Shown piece by piece: positions 30,501 through 39,664 of a DNA stretch of 64,000 nt. Numbering within the stretch: position 1 is the stretch's first letter; every line of letters begins with the position of its first letter. Position numbers and translations under genes: made by a program. Source of the DNA: Mycobacterium intermedium (GTDB lineage Bacteria > Actinomycetota > Actinomycetes > Mycobacteriales > Mycobacteriaceae); assembly GCF_002086275.1 (NCBI RefSeq), contig NZ_MVHT01000005.1:1-64000 (forward strand). The letters are read 5' to 3'. The notes beneath the pieces are model-generated. The model was not told the origin of the DNA, searched no databases, and saw only the letters and a program-made list of their open reading frames with translations.

Positions 30501-30564
30501 CGCCGAACGTGTGGTGTATGTCCGAAAAGTGTTGGTAGTGGGGCCATATGGCCCACGTTCGGCG
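30501..30564. terminator. Nested inverted repeats between convergent ugpC and echA16
   Basis: An 11-base arm CGCCGAACGTG (30501-30511) pairs perfectly with CACGTTCGGCG (30554-30564). Inside lies the perfect 14-base palindrome GGGCCATATGGCCC (30541-30554). Symmetric structure between converging genes fits a bidirectional, U-tract-free terminator. Confidence 0.5.
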
Positions 30565-30607
30565 GGGAGACCCTGCGGCCCCGCATGCGAAGCGCAGCCC
30601 CGCCCAG

Positions 30608-31357
30608 CTAACGCACCTGGGAACGCCCGCGTTGCAACACCGCCTCGCGGTTGGCCGCGATGTCCTCCGGGCTGGTCTGAAACTGCCGAGCCGCGGACGC
30701 TTCGAGCCATAGCCCAGCGCCGGTCTGCGACTCGTCGATGCGGTGATACGACGCCAGCAATGCGCGAACCGCGTTCTGGTTGTTGCCGACGATGGACGCG
30801 GCGACCCGCCGGGCGGTGGGCAGCAGTTGGTCGTGCGGCACGACTTCGGTGACCAGCCCCGCCCGCAGCGCGTCGGCGGCGGAGAGGTAATCGCCGGTCA
30901 TGCTCATCCGTCGGGCCAGGCCGACGCCCACCTTCTGCGGCAGCCGCACACTGAGCCCCCAGGTGGGCAGCAGGCCGACCCGGGCGTGGGTGTCGGCGAA
31001 GCGCGCGTTCTCCGAGGCGATCAAAATGTCGCAGTACAGCGCCAACTCGAGCCCGCCGGTGACCGCGACGCCGTTGATGGCGCCGATCACCGGTTTGGTC
31101 AGCTCCGGCCAGCGCGGCGAAATGTCGGGCAGCGCCGGTTGTTGGCCCAGCTCTTTGAGATCCAGACCGGCGCAAAACGCCGGATCGCTGCCGGTGACGA
31201 TGACGACGTCGACGTCGTCGTCGGTTTCTGCCTGGGCGAGAGCGGCGAAGAACTTGTTCCGCAGCGCCGCGGACAGCGCATTGCGCGCCTGCGGACGGTT
31301 GAGGGTCAGGGTGCGCACGCGCTCTTCGGTGTCGATCAGCAGGATGTCGTCGGTCAT
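30608..31357 (-). CDS. echA16: Enoyl-CoA hydratase/isomerase family protein EchA16
   Basis: A crotonase-fold enzyme of 249 residues (Rv2831 equivalent), cytosolic, acting on an acyl-CoA. The oxyanion-hole motifs are ARNALS and FCAGLDLKELG, and the active-site loop is INGVAVTGGLELALYCDILIAS. The acid/base position in THARVGLLPTWG has no Glu like that of classic hydratases, so it may be a hydratase-like or isomerase-like member. ATG 31357 is supported by TACGGT ending six bases upstream. Confidence 0.88.
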   Translation of the reverse strand: MTDDILLIDTEERVRTLTLNRPQARNALSAALRNKFFAALAQAETDDDVDVVIVTGSDPAFCAGLDLKELGQQPALPDISPRWPELTKPVIGAINGVAVTGGLELALYCDILIASENARFADTHARVGLLPTWGLSVRLPQKVGVGLARRMSMTGDYLSAADALRAGLVTEVVPHDQLLPTARRVAASIVGNNQNAVRALLASYHRIDESQTGAGLWLEASAARQFQTSPEDIAANREAVLQRGRSQVR

Positions 31358-31363
31358 ACAGTC

Positions 31364-31369
31364 ACCGTA
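31364..31369 (-). promoter_or_regulatory. -10 element TACGGT for echA16 (leaderless type)
   Basis: Read on the minus strand, TACGGT ends six bases before ATG 31357; no Shine-Dalgarno sequence fits in the remaining space. Confidence 0.4.
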
Positions 31370-31412
31370 GAGGGTCGCCCGTGCGTTCCATGGCTGCGGT
31401 TCGGCGCGCGCC

Positions 31413-31418
31413 TATCGT
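31413..31418 (+). promoter_or_regulatory. -10 element TATCGT for the DUF2277 gene (leaderless type)
   Basis: TATCGT ends seven bases before ATG 31426, supporting that start over the longer open frame from 31381. Confidence 0.45.
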
Positions 31419-31425
31419 GGGAACC

Positions 31426-31701
31426 ATGTGCCGAAACATCACCGAACTGCGCGGGCTGGAACCCCCGGCCACCGACCAGGAGATCGCGGCGGCGGCACGT
31501 CAGTACGTGCGCAAGGTCAGCGGCATCACCCGTCCCTCACCGGCCAACGCCGAGGCGTTCGAAGCCGCAGTGGCCGAGGTCACCGCCAGCACCGCCCGCC
31601 TGCTGGACGCGCTGCCCCCACGACGTCAGCCACCCAAGAGCGTCCCGCCGTTGCGCCGCCCCGAGATCATCGCCCGCCTCGCCGGGGCTCAGTCACCGTG
31701 A
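31426..31701 (+). CDS. DUF2277 family protein
   Basis: A 91-residue protein beginning MCRNITELRGLEPPAT, the DUF2277 signature, with ARQYVRKVSGITRPS in the middle. It probably folds as a small helical domain; the function is unknown. The start at MCRNI is fixed by family similarity and by a -10 hexamer seven bases upstream. It overlaps the DUF1802 gene by four bases (GTGA), so the two are co-translated. Confidence 0.82.
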   Translation: MCRNITELRGLEPPATDQEIAAAARQYVRKVSGITRPSPANAEAFEAAVAEVTASTARLLDALPPRRQPPKSVPPLRRPEIIARLAGAQSP

Positions 31702-32255
31702 CTCCCGCCGTGACCCCCGCGCTCAAAGAGTGGAGCGCGGCCGTACACGCGCTGCTGGATGGGCGCCAAACCATCCTGCTGCGCAAGGGCGGTATCGGTG
31801 AAAAGCGGTTTGAGGTCGCGGCGAGGGAGTTCCTGTTGTTCCCGACGGTCGCGCACAGCCACGCCGATCGCGTCCGGCCCGAGCACCAAGACCTGCTGCC
31901 CGCGGCGGCCGCCGACAGCACCGACGAGCAACTGCTGGTCCGGGCCGCCGCGAAAGTGGTTGCGGCGCTGCCGGTCAACCGCCCCGAAGGCCTGGGTGAA
32001 ATAGAGGATCTGCATATCTGGACCGCCGAATCGGTGCGCGCCGACCGGCTGGACTTCCGGCCCAAACACAAACTGGCCGTGCTGGTGGTGTCCGCCATTC
32101 CGCTGACCGAGCCGGTGCGCATGGCGCGCAGCCCCGAGTACGCCGGGTGCACCAGCTGGGTGCAACTCCCGTTGACGCCGACGCTGGCTGCGCCGGTGCA
32201 CGACGACGCGACGCTGAACGACGTCGCCGCCCGGGTCCGCGAAGCCGTCGGCTGA
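31698..32255 (+). CDS. DUF1802 family protein
   Basis: A 185-residue protein with ALLDGRQTILLRKGGIGE near residue 16 and FEVAAREFLLFPTVAHS near 38-54, fitting DUF1802. GTG 31698 overlaps the stop of the DUF2277 gene. Family function is unknown. The pair occupies the interval between echA16 and the CocE-type hydrolase, where M. tuberculosis has its toxin-antitoxin and CRISPR genes. Confidence 0.78.
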   Translation: MTPAVTPALKEWSAAVHALLDGRQTILLRKGGIGEKRFEVAAREFLLFPTVAHSHADRVRPEHQDLLPAAAADSTDEQLLVRAAAKVVAALPVNRPEGLGEIEDLHIWTAESVRADRLDFRPKHKLAVLVVSAIPLTEPVRMARSPEYAGCTSWVQLPLTPTLAAPVHDDATLNDVAARVREAVG

Positions 32256-32289
32256 GCAGCCGGACGCGGTACTGAGCCGCGGCTGGCGG

Positions 32290-33903
32290 TTAGTGCACCG
32301 GCAGCACCAGCCGGGACTCGCCGAAATGCACCGAATGGGTGGCCGGCTTCAGCTGCCGAGCAGTCAGCGTCGGCTCTCCGGTGCCCAGGTTGGGCGCGTA
32401 GCGGGGGAACCAGCTGCCGGCGATGAGTACGCGGATGCGTGAACCCGCCTTGAACCGGTGGGCGATCGGATCGAGCTCCACCTTGACCGGCCTCGCCCCG
32501 TCACTCAGCCGCCGGTAGGCCTCGGTCACGTTGCGCGACCTGCCCTTGGGGTCGACCTCGCTGACCCGGACGAACAGGTCAACGTTGGGATTGTCGGCGG
32601 AATGCTCCAGTTCGATGATGGGGTGCCCGTGGACGGTCAGGTCCTGGGTGAGCGTGGCCCCGGTGAACGCGAGCACGTCGTCTCGCGATGCCAGTCGGGT
32701 GTCGTTGCGGTAGCCCCCCGTCGGCGCCAGCAACGGACCGCCGATGACGGGGGTGGGGTGCTCGGGGTCGGCCCGAAAGGTCGCCGGCGGCGCGCCCGAC
32801 GGCGGCGGGGTGACGTCCAAGCGGCCGTGCGGGTGCAGGTACAGCGCTTGTTCGCTGGTCTCCGGGGGCCAGTCGGGCAGGTGGTGCCAGCCCTGCCCGT
32901 TGACGAAGACTCGGACCGTGTTGGGACGGCGCGGCGCGGAGTCGCCGGCCAGGTGCGCGTCCAGCCAGTCCAGGGTCTCCCGGGCGCAGGTCGCCAGCCC
33001 CTTGGTGAGCATCTGGGTGTGCGTCCAGGGACCGACGGTGAGCGCGACGTTTACTCCGCGGTCGCGCAGGTGCCAGTACTGGCGCACCGTCTGGCCGACG
33101 AAGATGTCCTGCCAACCGCTGAGCAGCAGCACCGGGACGTCGACGCGGTCCAGCGCGGCGGGGAACCGCACGGCATCCCAGAACGGGTCGTCATCCTCGG
33201 TGTGTTCGACCCAGGACTCGAACCACGGTGCGCCGTCGCCGAGCATCGCTCGGGCGGACTCGCCCAGCGGCAACGCCCGCAGCGCACGCGTCACCCGGCG
33301 AGGGGCGGTCAATTGGTTTATCGCGCGGCGGTGCATCGGACCCTCCTGGCGGGCCACCATGTCGCTCCAGGCCAGGAAGTCGTTTGCGAACGAGCCGGTG
33401 CCCCACACCGAGTCCCGAAAGTCGTGCGGGCCCGCGGTGATGACGGCCGCGGCCAACTCCGGCGGCGGGTCGTGCAGCAGCGCCCACTGGGTGAAGCCCA
33501 GATACGACAGACCCACGGTGGCGAACCGCCCGGTGAACCACGGCTGCTTCCGCAGCCAGGCCACGGTGTCGGCGCCGTCGGCGGCCTCGTTGACCATGGG
33601 CTCGAATTCGCCCTCGGAGCCGAACGTCCCGCGCACACTCTGCAGGACGACGTGGTAGCCCCGCGCGGCGTAGAGCCGGGCGAAGGCCAGTGAGAACGGC
33701 ACGCTTCGCCCGTAGGGTCCGCGGACCAGCAGGGTGCCGGCTGGGCCCCCGGCCGCGTCGTGCGGAACGTAATGATCGGCCACCAACCGGATGCCGTCGC
33801 GCATCGGAATGCGGACGTGTCGCACGGTGTAGCGGTTGGTCGCGGGCCGCAGTCCCAGCATCCGGCCCAGCGCGTCGGCCGGAGCCTTCCTCGTCTTTGT
33901 CAC
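32290..33903 (-). CDS. CocE/NonD-family hydrolase (X-Pro dipeptidyl-peptidase fold)
   Basis: A 537-residue alpha/beta hydrolase with a C-terminal jelly-roll domain (Rv2800 equivalent). IPMRDGIRLVADHYVP near the N-terminus and the nucleophile elbow VGLSYLGFTQWAL near residue 122 (Ser in GLSYLG) are CocE/NonD motifs, and VGPWTH is near residue 288. The family hydrolyses esters or peptide-like bonds; the substrate is unknown. No signal peptide. GTG 33903 is preceded by TAACCT six bases upstream. Confidence 0.88.
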   Translation of the reverse strand: MTKTRKAPADALGRMLGLRPATNRYTVRHVRIPMRDGIRLVADHYVPHDAAGGPAGTLLVRGPYGRSVPFSLAFARLYAARGYHVVLQSVRGTFGSEGEFEPMVNEAADGADTVAWLRKQPWFTGRFATVGLSYLGFTQWALLHDPPPELAAAVITAGPHDFRDSVWGTGSFANDFLAWSDMVARQEGPMHRRAINQLTAPRRVTRALRALPLGESARAMLGDGAPWFESWVEHTEDDDPFWDAVRFPAALDRVDVPVLLLSGWQDIFVGQTVRQYWHLRDRGVNVALTVGPWTHTQMLTKGLATCARETLDWLDAHLAGDSAPRRPNTVRVFVNGQGWHHLPDWPPETSEQALYLHPHGRLDVTPPPSGAPPATFRADPEHPTPVIGGPLLAPTGGYRNDTRLASRDDVLAFTGATLTQDLTVHGHPIIELEHSADNPNVDLFVRVSEVDPKGRSRNVTEAYRRLSDGARPVKVELDPIAHRFKAGSRIRVLIAGSWFPRYAPNLGTGEPTLTARQLKPATHSVHFGESRLVLPVH

Positions 33904-33909
33904 GGTTCG

Positions 33910-33915
33910 AGGTTA
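33910..33915 (-). promoter_or_regulatory. -10 element TAACCT for the CocE-type hydrolase (leaderless type)
   Basis: Read on the minus strand, TAACCT ends six bases before GTG 33903 in the short gap after the DUF3558-like gene's stop. Confidence 0.38.
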
Positions 33916-33922
33916 TGGGTCC

Positions 33923-34507
33923 CTAGAACTTGTAGTACGGGACCAGCTCGTTTGCCCGCTGCAGGTTGGTGGAGGGGCAGTCCACATCGGGTTCCGAGTA
34001 GACCGTCGAATAGAACAGTGACTGCTGAATCACTCCGTAGCTGGTCTTGAACGTCACCATGCAGGAGATGTACCAGTAGCTGTTGTGGTAGGTGGGTTTC
34101 ACGACCCAGTACTGGGCGGCTCGGTGGCCGGCGATCGTGGTCTCGATGGCGTCCGGGGGAAGTGACTGGGCATATGTGCGCCAGATGATGGGCTCGATGG
34201 CCATCTGGTAGTTGCCGGCGTCGAAGTGGCAGCGCAACCCCTCTTCGGGTATCGGCGGGGTGAATGCCAGTCCCAGCCGTTGCACGGCGTCGAAGGGGAT
34301 GTCGTTACACGGGTCGAACGGGCTCGGGTCGCTGGTGGCCACGATCGGGCTCTTCATCGTGGTCGACATCGGCGCGGCGGTGGATCGCAGCTGCACGCCT
34401 TCGCTGGCCGTCGGAGCGGGAGGAACCGCCTGCCAGCCCGCGGTGCCGCCGACGATCCCAACGATCAGCGCGGCCACCGCCCCAACCAGACGCACCTTGG
34501 TGAGCAC
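33923..34507 (-). CDS. Secreted or membrane-anchored protein, DUF3558-like
   Basis: A 194-residue protein, equivalent to Rv2799 by order. An N-terminal hydrophobic stretch (VGAVAALIVGIVGG) is a signal or anchor with no lipobox Cys. The mature part has DPCNDIPFDAVQRLG followed by paired cysteines, resembling DUF3558 cell-wall proteins. GTG 34507 is chosen because GCAGGGGG lies just upstream and the 45 extra residues of the longer frame are not protein-like. Function unknown. It is head-to-head with pptH, 125 bases apart. Confidence 0.72.
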   Translation of the reverse strand: MLTKVRLVGAVAALIVGIVGGTAGWQAVPPAPTASEGVQLRSTAAPMSTTMKSPIVATSDPSPFDPCNDIPFDAVQRLGLAFTPPIPEEGLRCHFDAGNYQMAIEPIIWRTYAQSLPPDAIETTIAGHRAAQYWVVKPTYHNSYWYISCMVTFKTSYGVIQQSLFYSTVYSEPDVDCPSTNLQRANELVPYYKF

Positions 34508-34618
34508 GGCACCCCCTGCCTTCTGGTTTTCTCTTTGCCGGGAGTGTACAAGTCGCTTCCGCGTCGGCACAGGGGTTCCTGCCGTTGTTGGCTCATCGGC
34601 GGAAATGCGCCGGGTCGC

Positions 34619-34624
34619 TAGGCT
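34619..34624 (+). promoter_or_regulatory. -10 element TAGGCT for pptH-pptT-truB (leaderless type)
   Basis: TAGGCT ends eight bases before GTG 34633, in the divergent gap with the DUF3558-like gene. Confidence 0.42.
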
Positions 34625-34632
34625 AGTTACTC

Positions 34633-35601
34633 GTGACCACAAGGCAGGATCGTGACGGGGCAGGACAGCCGACGCTGTGGGCCGTCTCCGACCTGCACAC
34701 CGGTCACATGGGCAACAAGCCCGTCACGGAGTCGCTGCACCCGTCCTCGCCCGACGACTGGCTGATCGTGGCCGGGGACGTCGGCGAACGCACCGATGAG
34801 ATTCGCTGGGCGCTGGACCTGTTGCGCCGACGGTTCGCCAAGGTGATTTGGGTGCCGGGCAACCACGAACTGTGGACCACCAACCGCGACCCGATGCAGA
34901 TTTTCGGCCGCAGCCGGTACGACTACCTGGTCAACATGTGCGACGAGATGGGCGTGGTCACGCCCGAGCACCCTTTTCCGGTGTGGACCGAGCGGGGTGG
35001 GCCAGCCACCATCGTGCCGATGTTCCTGCTGTACGACTACAGCTTTCTGCCGCAGGGGGCGACCACCAAGGCCGAGGGAGTGGCCATCGCCCGCGAGCGC
35101 AACGTGGTGGCCACCGACGAGTTCCTGCTGTCACCCGAGCCCTATCCGACCCGCGACGCCTGGTGCCGCGAACGGGTGGCCAAGACTCGCGCCCGGCTGG
35201 AGCAACTGGACTGGATGCAGCCGACCGTGCTGGTGAATCACTTTCCGCTGGTTCGCGAACCTTGCGACGCGTTGTTCTATCCCGAATTCTCACTGTGGTG
35301 CGGAACCACCAAGACCGCCGATTGGCACACCCGCTACAACGCGGTCTGTTCGGTCTACGGACACCTACACATCCCGCGGACCACGTGGTACGACGGGGTG
35401 CGCTTTGAAGAGGTGTCAGTGGGTTACCCGCGGGAGTGGCGCCGCCGCAAGCCGTACAGCTGGCTGCGTCAGGTGTTGCCGGACCCGCAGTATGCGCCCG
35501 GCTACCTCAACGACTTCGGCGGTCACTTCGTGGTCACTCCGGAGATGAAGGCTCAGGCCGAGGCGTTCCGGGAACGAGTGCGGCAGCGGCAGGCACGGTG
35601 A
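34633..35601 (+). CDS. pptH: Phosphopantetheinyl hydrolase PptH (calcineurin-like metallophosphoesterase)
   Basis: A 322-residue two-metal phosphoesterase (Rv2795c equivalent). Metal-ligand motifs appear in order: SDLHTGH, GDVGER, GNHELW, NHFPL and YGHLHIPRT. In M. tuberculosis PptH removes phosphopantetheine from acyl carrier proteins, opposing PptT, and its loss gives resistance to a PptT inhibitor. It is followed by pptT with a four-base overlap, so the attaching and removing enzymes are made together. Confidence 0.92.
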   Translation: MTTRQDRDGAGQPTLWAVSDLHTGHMGNKPVTESLHPSSPDDWLIVAGDVGERTDEIRWALDLLRRRFAKVIWVPGNHELWTTNRDPMQIFGRSRYDYLVNMCDEMGVVTPEHPFPVWTERGGPATIVPMFLLYDYSFLPQGATTKAEGVAIARERNVVATDEFLLSPEPYPTRDAWCRERVAKTRARLEQLDWMQPTVLVNHFPLVREPCDALFYPEFSLWCGTTKTADWHTRYNAVCSVYGHLHIPRTTWYDGVRFEEVSVGYPREWRRRKPYSWLRQVLPDPQYAPGYLNDFGGHFVVTPEMKAQAEAFRERVRQRQAR

Positions 35602-36278
35602 CGGCGAACAAACTCGTGTCATCGGTGCTGCCGGGCACGGTGATTCACGATCTTGCCTATGACGAATTGTACTCCGACCCACCGGGATTGGCGCCGCTGC
35701 CCGAGGAGGAGCCGCTGATCGCCAAGTCGGTGAGCAAGCGGCGCAACGAGTTCATCACCGTCCGGCACTGCGCCCGGGCGGCACTGGGTCAGCTCGGCGT
35801 GCCCCCGGTGCCGATTCTCAAGGGGGACAAGGGCGAACCGTGCTGGCCCGACGGCATCGTCGGCAGCCTCACACACTGCACGGGTTACCGCGGCGCCGTG
35901 GTCGGGCGCAGCGTCGAGGTGCGGTCGGTGGGCATCGACGCCGAGCCGCACGACGTGCTGCCACACGGTGTGCTGAATTCCATCAGCTTGCCCATCGAGC
36001 GCAGCGAGATCCCGCTAGCCATGCCCGAGGGCCTGCACTGGGACCGAATCCTGTTCTGCGCCAAAGAGGCAACGTACAAGGCGTGGTTTCCGCTGACCAA
36101 GAGGTGGCTGGGGTTCGAAGACGCGCACATCACGTTCGACGCCGACAGTGCCACCACGGGCAGTTTCGTCTCGCACATCCTGATCGACCCGTCGGCGCTG
36201 TCCGGCCCGCCGCTCAAGGCGCTGTCCGGCCGGTGGTCGGTCGAGCGGGGGCTGGTGCTCACCGCGATCGTGCTATGA
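35598..36278 (+). CDS. pptT: 4'-phosphopantetheinyl transferase PptT
   Basis: Transfers phosphopantetheine from CoA to carrier proteins of polyketide and peptide synthases (mycolate, PDIM and siderophore pathways). The 226-residue product closely follows M. tuberculosis PptT (Rv2794c). It shows [21 protein letters not shown], the Mg-binding GIDAEPHD and the catalytic [15 protein letters not shown] 35598 overlaps the pptH stop. Essential in M. tuberculosis. Confidence 0.96.
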   Translation: MTANKLVSSVLPGTVIHDLAYDELYSDPPGLAPLPEEEPLIAKSVSKRRNEFITVRHCARAALGQLGVPPVPILKGDKGEPCWPDGIVGSLTHCTGYRGAVVGRSVEVRSVGIDAEPHDVLPHGVLNSISLPIERSEIPLAMPEGLHWDRILFCAKEATYKAWFPLTKRWLGFEDAHITFDADSATTGSFVSHILIDPSALSGPPLKALSGRWSVERGLVLTAIVL

Positions 36279-37162
36279 CCGGTCTCGACAAGGCGGGGAT
36301 CGTCGTCGTCGACAAGCCCGCCGGGATGACCAGTCACGACGTGGTCGGGCGGTGTCGGCGAATCTTTGCCACCCGACGGGTGGGCCACGCGGGCACGCTG
36401 GACCCGATGGCCACCGGTGTGCTGGTCGTCGGAATCGAGCGGGCCACCAAAATTCTCGGTCTGTTGACGACGACCTCGAAGTCATACGCCGCCACCATTC
36501 GCCTGGGGCAGACCACTTCCACCGAGGACGCCGAAGGCGAACTGCTGCACTCGGTCTCCGCCGAACACCTCACCGACGACGCGATCGAGTCCGCCATCGC
36601 CGGGCTGCGGGGCGACATCCTGCAGGTGCCGTCGGCGGTCAGCGCGATCAAGGTCGAGGGCCGGCGCGCGTATCAGCTGGCGCGGGCGGGCCAATCGGTG
36701 GAGTTGGCGGCTCGACCGGTGTGTATCGACCGTTTCGAGGTGCTGGCCGCTCGGCGCTCGGACGACGTTGTCGATCTCGATGTCGAGGTCGACTGCTCGT
36801 CTGGCACCTACATCCGGGCGCTGGCCCGGGATCTGGGCGCCGCGCTCGAGGTGGGTGGTCACCTGACATCGTTGCGCCGCACCCGCGTCGGCCGTTTCGG
36901 CCTGGACCAGGCGCTGACGCTGGAGGAGTTGGCGCTGGAGCCGCGGTTGAGTCTGAGCCTCGACGAGGCCTGCCTGCTGATCTTCCCCCGCCGCGACCTC
37001 ACCGCGGAGGAGGCAGACGCCGCCCGCAACGGCCGGCCCCTGGCGCCCGCCGGAATCGACGGCATCTATGCGGCGTGCGACGGCGACCGTGCGATCGCGC
37101 TGCTGCGTGATGAGGGTTCGCGGACCAAGTCGGTGGTGGTAATCCGGCCCGCGACCCTGTGA
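36275..37162 (+). CDS. truB: tRNA pseudouridine(55) synthase TruB
   Basis: Makes pseudouridine 55 in the T-loop of tRNAs. A 295-residue product (Rv2793c equivalent) with [15 protein letters not shown], the catalytic [14 protein letters not shown] (Asp in TLDP), and [21 protein letters not shown]. It has a C-terminal actinobacterial extension. ATG 36275 overlaps the pptT stop by four bases (ATGA). The recombinase-like gene that follows truB in M. tuberculosis is absent here. Confidence 0.95.
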   Translation: MTGLDKAGIVVVDKPAGMTSHDVVGRCRRIFATRRVGHAGTLDPMATGVLVVGIERATKILGLLTTTSKSYAATIRLGQTTSTEDAEGELLHSVSAEHLTDDAIESAIAGLRGDILQVPSAVSAIKVEGRRAYQLARAGQSVELAARPVCIDRFEVLAARRSDDVVDLDVEVDCSSGTYIRALARDLGAALEVGGHLTSLRRTRVGRFGLDQALTLEELALEPRLSLSLDEACLLIFPRRDLTAEEADAARNGRPLAPAGIDGIYAACDGDRAIALLRDEGSRTKSVVVIRPATL

Positions 37163-37208
37163 TGCACACTGGGAGCGAATCGCTTCGCACAGCTGGCTGA
37201 AGGAGGCA

Positions 37209-38411
37209 ATGATGCCTAAATCGTCCAACAGGGTTTTCGTCGTCGGGGTCGGGATGACGAAGTTCGAAAAGCCAGGCCGGCGCGAAGGCTGGGACTATCC
37301 GCAGATGGCCAAGGAGTCCGGCACCAAGGCGCTGCAGGACGCCGGTATCGAGTACAGCGAGATCGAACAGGGCTACGTCGGTTACGTCGCCGGTGATTCC
37401 ACCAGCGGGCAGCGCGCCCTCTACGAACTGGGCCTGACGGGCATCCCGATCGTCAACGTCAACAACAACTGCTCGACCGGATCCACCGCTTTGTACCTCG
37501 GCGCGCAGGCCATCCGCGGCGGACTGGCCGACTGCGTGTTGGCGTTGGGCTTCGAGAAGATGCAGCCCGGATCGTTGCAGGGCGGCTTCCAAGATCGCGA
37601 ATCGCCGCTCGGCAACCACGTGAAGGCATTGGCCGAGATCGACGAGTTCGCTTTCCCGGTGGCGCCGTGGATGTTTGGGGCGGCCGGTCGCGAACACATG
37701 AAAAAGTACGGCACCACCGCAGAACACTTCGCCAAGATCGGCTACAAGAACCACAAGCACTCGGTGAACAACCCGTACGCCCAGTTCCAGGAGGAGTACA
37801 CCCTCGACGACATCCTGGCCGCGAAGATGATTTCCGACCCCCTCACCAAGCTGCAGTGCTCGCCCACTTCGGACGGCTCGGCCGCGGTGGTGCTGGCCAG
37901 TGAGGAGTATGTGGCCCGACACGATCTGGCCGGGCAGGCGGTGGAGATCGTCGGCCAGGCGATGACCACCGACTTCGCCTCCACCTTCGACGGCAGCGCC
38001 CGCAACATCATCGGTTATGACATGAATGTCCAAGCTGCACAACAGGTTTACCAACAGTCCGGGCTGGGGCCAGAGGACTTCCAGGTGATCGAGCTACACG
38101 ACTGCTTCTCCGCCAACGAGCTGCTGCTTTACGAGGCGCTCGGGCTGTGCGGCGAGGGTGAGGCGCCCAAGCTGGTCGACGACAACCAGACCACCTACGG
38201 CGGGCAGTGGGTAGTGAACCCCTCGGGTGGGCTGATCTCCAAGGGCCACCCGTTGGGCGCGACCGGACTGGCCCAGTGCTCCGAGCTGACCTGGCAGTTG
38301 CGGGGTACCGCCGACAAGCGTCAGGTCGACAACGTGACGGCGGCGCTGCAGCACAACATCGGTCTGGGTGGCGCGGCCGTCGTCACCGCATACCAGCGCG
38401 CCGACCGGTAG
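37209..38411 (+). CDS. ltp1: Thiolase-like lipid-transfer protein Ltp1
   Basis: A 400-residue SCP-x-type thiolase (Rv2790c equivalent). [14 protein letters not shown] carries the active-site Cys near residue 85, and the C-terminal histidine motifs are [10 protein letters not shown] and [14 protein letters not shown]. Such proteins act in thiolytic or retro-aldol cleavage during sterol/lipid side-chain breakdown. AGGAGG precedes ATG 37209. It is followed by fadE21 after 11 bases, forming a beta-oxidation-like pair. Confidence 0.92.
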   Translation: MMPKSSNRVFVVGVGMTKFEKPGRREGWDYPQMAKESGTKALQDAGIEYSEIEQGYVGYVAGDSTSGQRALYELGLTGIPIVNVNNNCSTGSTALYLGAQAIRGGLADCVLALGFEKMQPGSLQGGFQDRESPLGNHVKALAEIDEFAFPVAPWMFGAAGREHMKKYGTTAEHFAKIGYKNHKHSVNNPYAQFQEEYTLDDILAAKMISDPLTKLQCSPTSDGSAAVVLASEEYVARHDLAGQAVEIVGQAMTTDFASTFDGSARNIIGYDMNVQAAQQVYQQSGLGPEDFQVIELHDCFSANELLLYEALGLCGEGEAPKLVDDNQTTYGGQWVVNPSGGLISKGHPLGATGLAQCSELTWQLRGTADKRQVDNVTAALQHNIGLGGAAVVTAYQRADR

Positions 38412-38422
38412 GGGAGAGCGCC

Positions 38423-39664
38423 TTGATCGAGTGGTCCGACACCGACCTGATGGTGCGCGACGCCGTCCGTCAGTTCATCGACAAGGAGATCCGCCCGAAC
38501 CTCGACGCCCTGGAAGCCGGTGAGCTGTCGCCGTATCCGATCGTGCGGAAGCTGTTCAGCCAGTTCGGTCTCGACGTCATGGCCGCCGAAGCGGTCAAGT
38601 CGATGTTGGACAAGGAGCGAGCCGGCATCACCAAAGGCGAAAAGCCGGACAAGCCAAACGGATCGGGCGGATTGGGTGCCCAGGCGTCGATGGCCGCGGT
38701 GCTGATCTCCGAACTGTCCGGGGTGAGCATCGGACTGCTGAGCACGGCGGTGGTGAGCCTCGGACTGGGCGCCGCGACCATCATGAGCCGCGGCACGCTG
38801 GCCCAGAAAGAGCGCTGGCTGCCCCAGCTGATGACGCTGGAAAAGATTGCGGCATGGGCGATCACCGAGCCCGACTCGGGGTCGGATGCGTTCGGCGGCA
38901 TGAAGACCACCGTCAAACGCGACGGCGAAGACTACATCCTCAACGGGCAGAAGACGTTCATCACCAACGGCCCCTTCGCCGACGTCCTCGTGGTCTACGC
39001 CAAGCTCGATGACGCGTCGGTGGCGGACCGGCGCAACCGTCCGGTGCTGGTGTTCGTACTCGATTCCGGAATGCCGGGCCTGACGCAGGGCAAGCCGTTC
39101 AAGAAGATGGGCATGATGTCCTCGCCCACCGGCGAATTGTTCTTCGACAACGTGCGGCTGACCCCGGACCGGCTGTTGGGTGAGAGCGAACAGCACAGCG
39201 AAGGTGACGGCCGCGACAGCGCCCGCGCCAACTTCGCCGTGGAACGCCTCGGGGTCGCGCTGATGGCACTGGGCATCATCAACGAATGCCACCGGTTGTG
39301 CGTGGATTACGCCAAGAACCGCATCCTGTGGGGCAAGAACATCGGCCAGTTCCAACTGATCCAGCTCAAGCTGGCCAAGATGGAGATCGCGCGAATCAAC
39401 GTGCAGAACATGGTCTTTCAGATGTTGGAGCGCCAGAAGCTCGGTAAACAGCCGACGCTGGCCGAGGCGTCGGCGATCAAGCTGTACTCCTCGGAGGCCG
39501 CCACCGAGGTTGCGATGGAGGCGGTTCAGCTGTTCGGCGGCAACGGCTACATGGCCGAGTACCGGGTGGAACAGCTTGCCCGCGACGCGAAGTCATTGAT
39601 GATCTACGCGGGCAGCAACGAAGTGCAGGTGACCCACATCGCCAAGGGGCTGCTCTCGGATTGA
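38423..39664 (+). CDS. fadE21: Acyl-CoA dehydrogenase FadE21
   Basis: FAD-dependent alpha,beta-dehydrogenation of an acyl-CoA (Rv2789c equivalent, 413 residues). AWAITEPDSGSDAFGGMKTT is the FAD-contact motif, and MEAVQLFGGNGYMAEYRVEQLARDAK includes the C-terminal FAD-binding and catalytic Glu region. TTG 38423 is chosen because AGGGGAGAG lies eight bases upstream and the product then begins IEWSDTDLMVRDAVRQF; an ATG at 38450 is an alternative. Co-transcribed with ltp1. Confidence 0.91.
   Translation: MIEWSDTDLMVRDAVRQFIDKEIRPNLDALEAGELSPYPIVRKLFSQFGLDVMAAEAVKSMLDKERAGITKGEKPDKPNGSGGLGAQASMAAVLISELSGVSIGLLSTAVVSLGLGAATIMSRGTLAQKERWLPQLMTLEKIAAWAITEPDSGSDAFGGMKTTVKRDGEDYILNGQKTFITNGPFADVLVVYAKLDDASVADRRNRPVLVFVLDSGMPGLTQGKPFKKMGMMSSPTGELFFDNVRLTPDRLLGESEQHSEGDGRDSARANFAVERLGVALMALGIINECHRLCVDYAKNRILWGKNIGQFQLIQLKLAKMEIARINVQNMVFQMLERQKLGKQPTLAEASAIKLYSSEAATEVAMEAVQLFGGNGYMAEYRVEQLARDAKSLMIYAGSNEVQVTHIAKGLLSD

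Noticed and set aside
30485..32289. Possible toxin-antitoxin pair (vapBC-like) in the DUF2277-DUF1802 genes
   Set aside because: Neither protein has PIN, AbrB or other toxin-antitoxin motifs; each fits its DUF family better.
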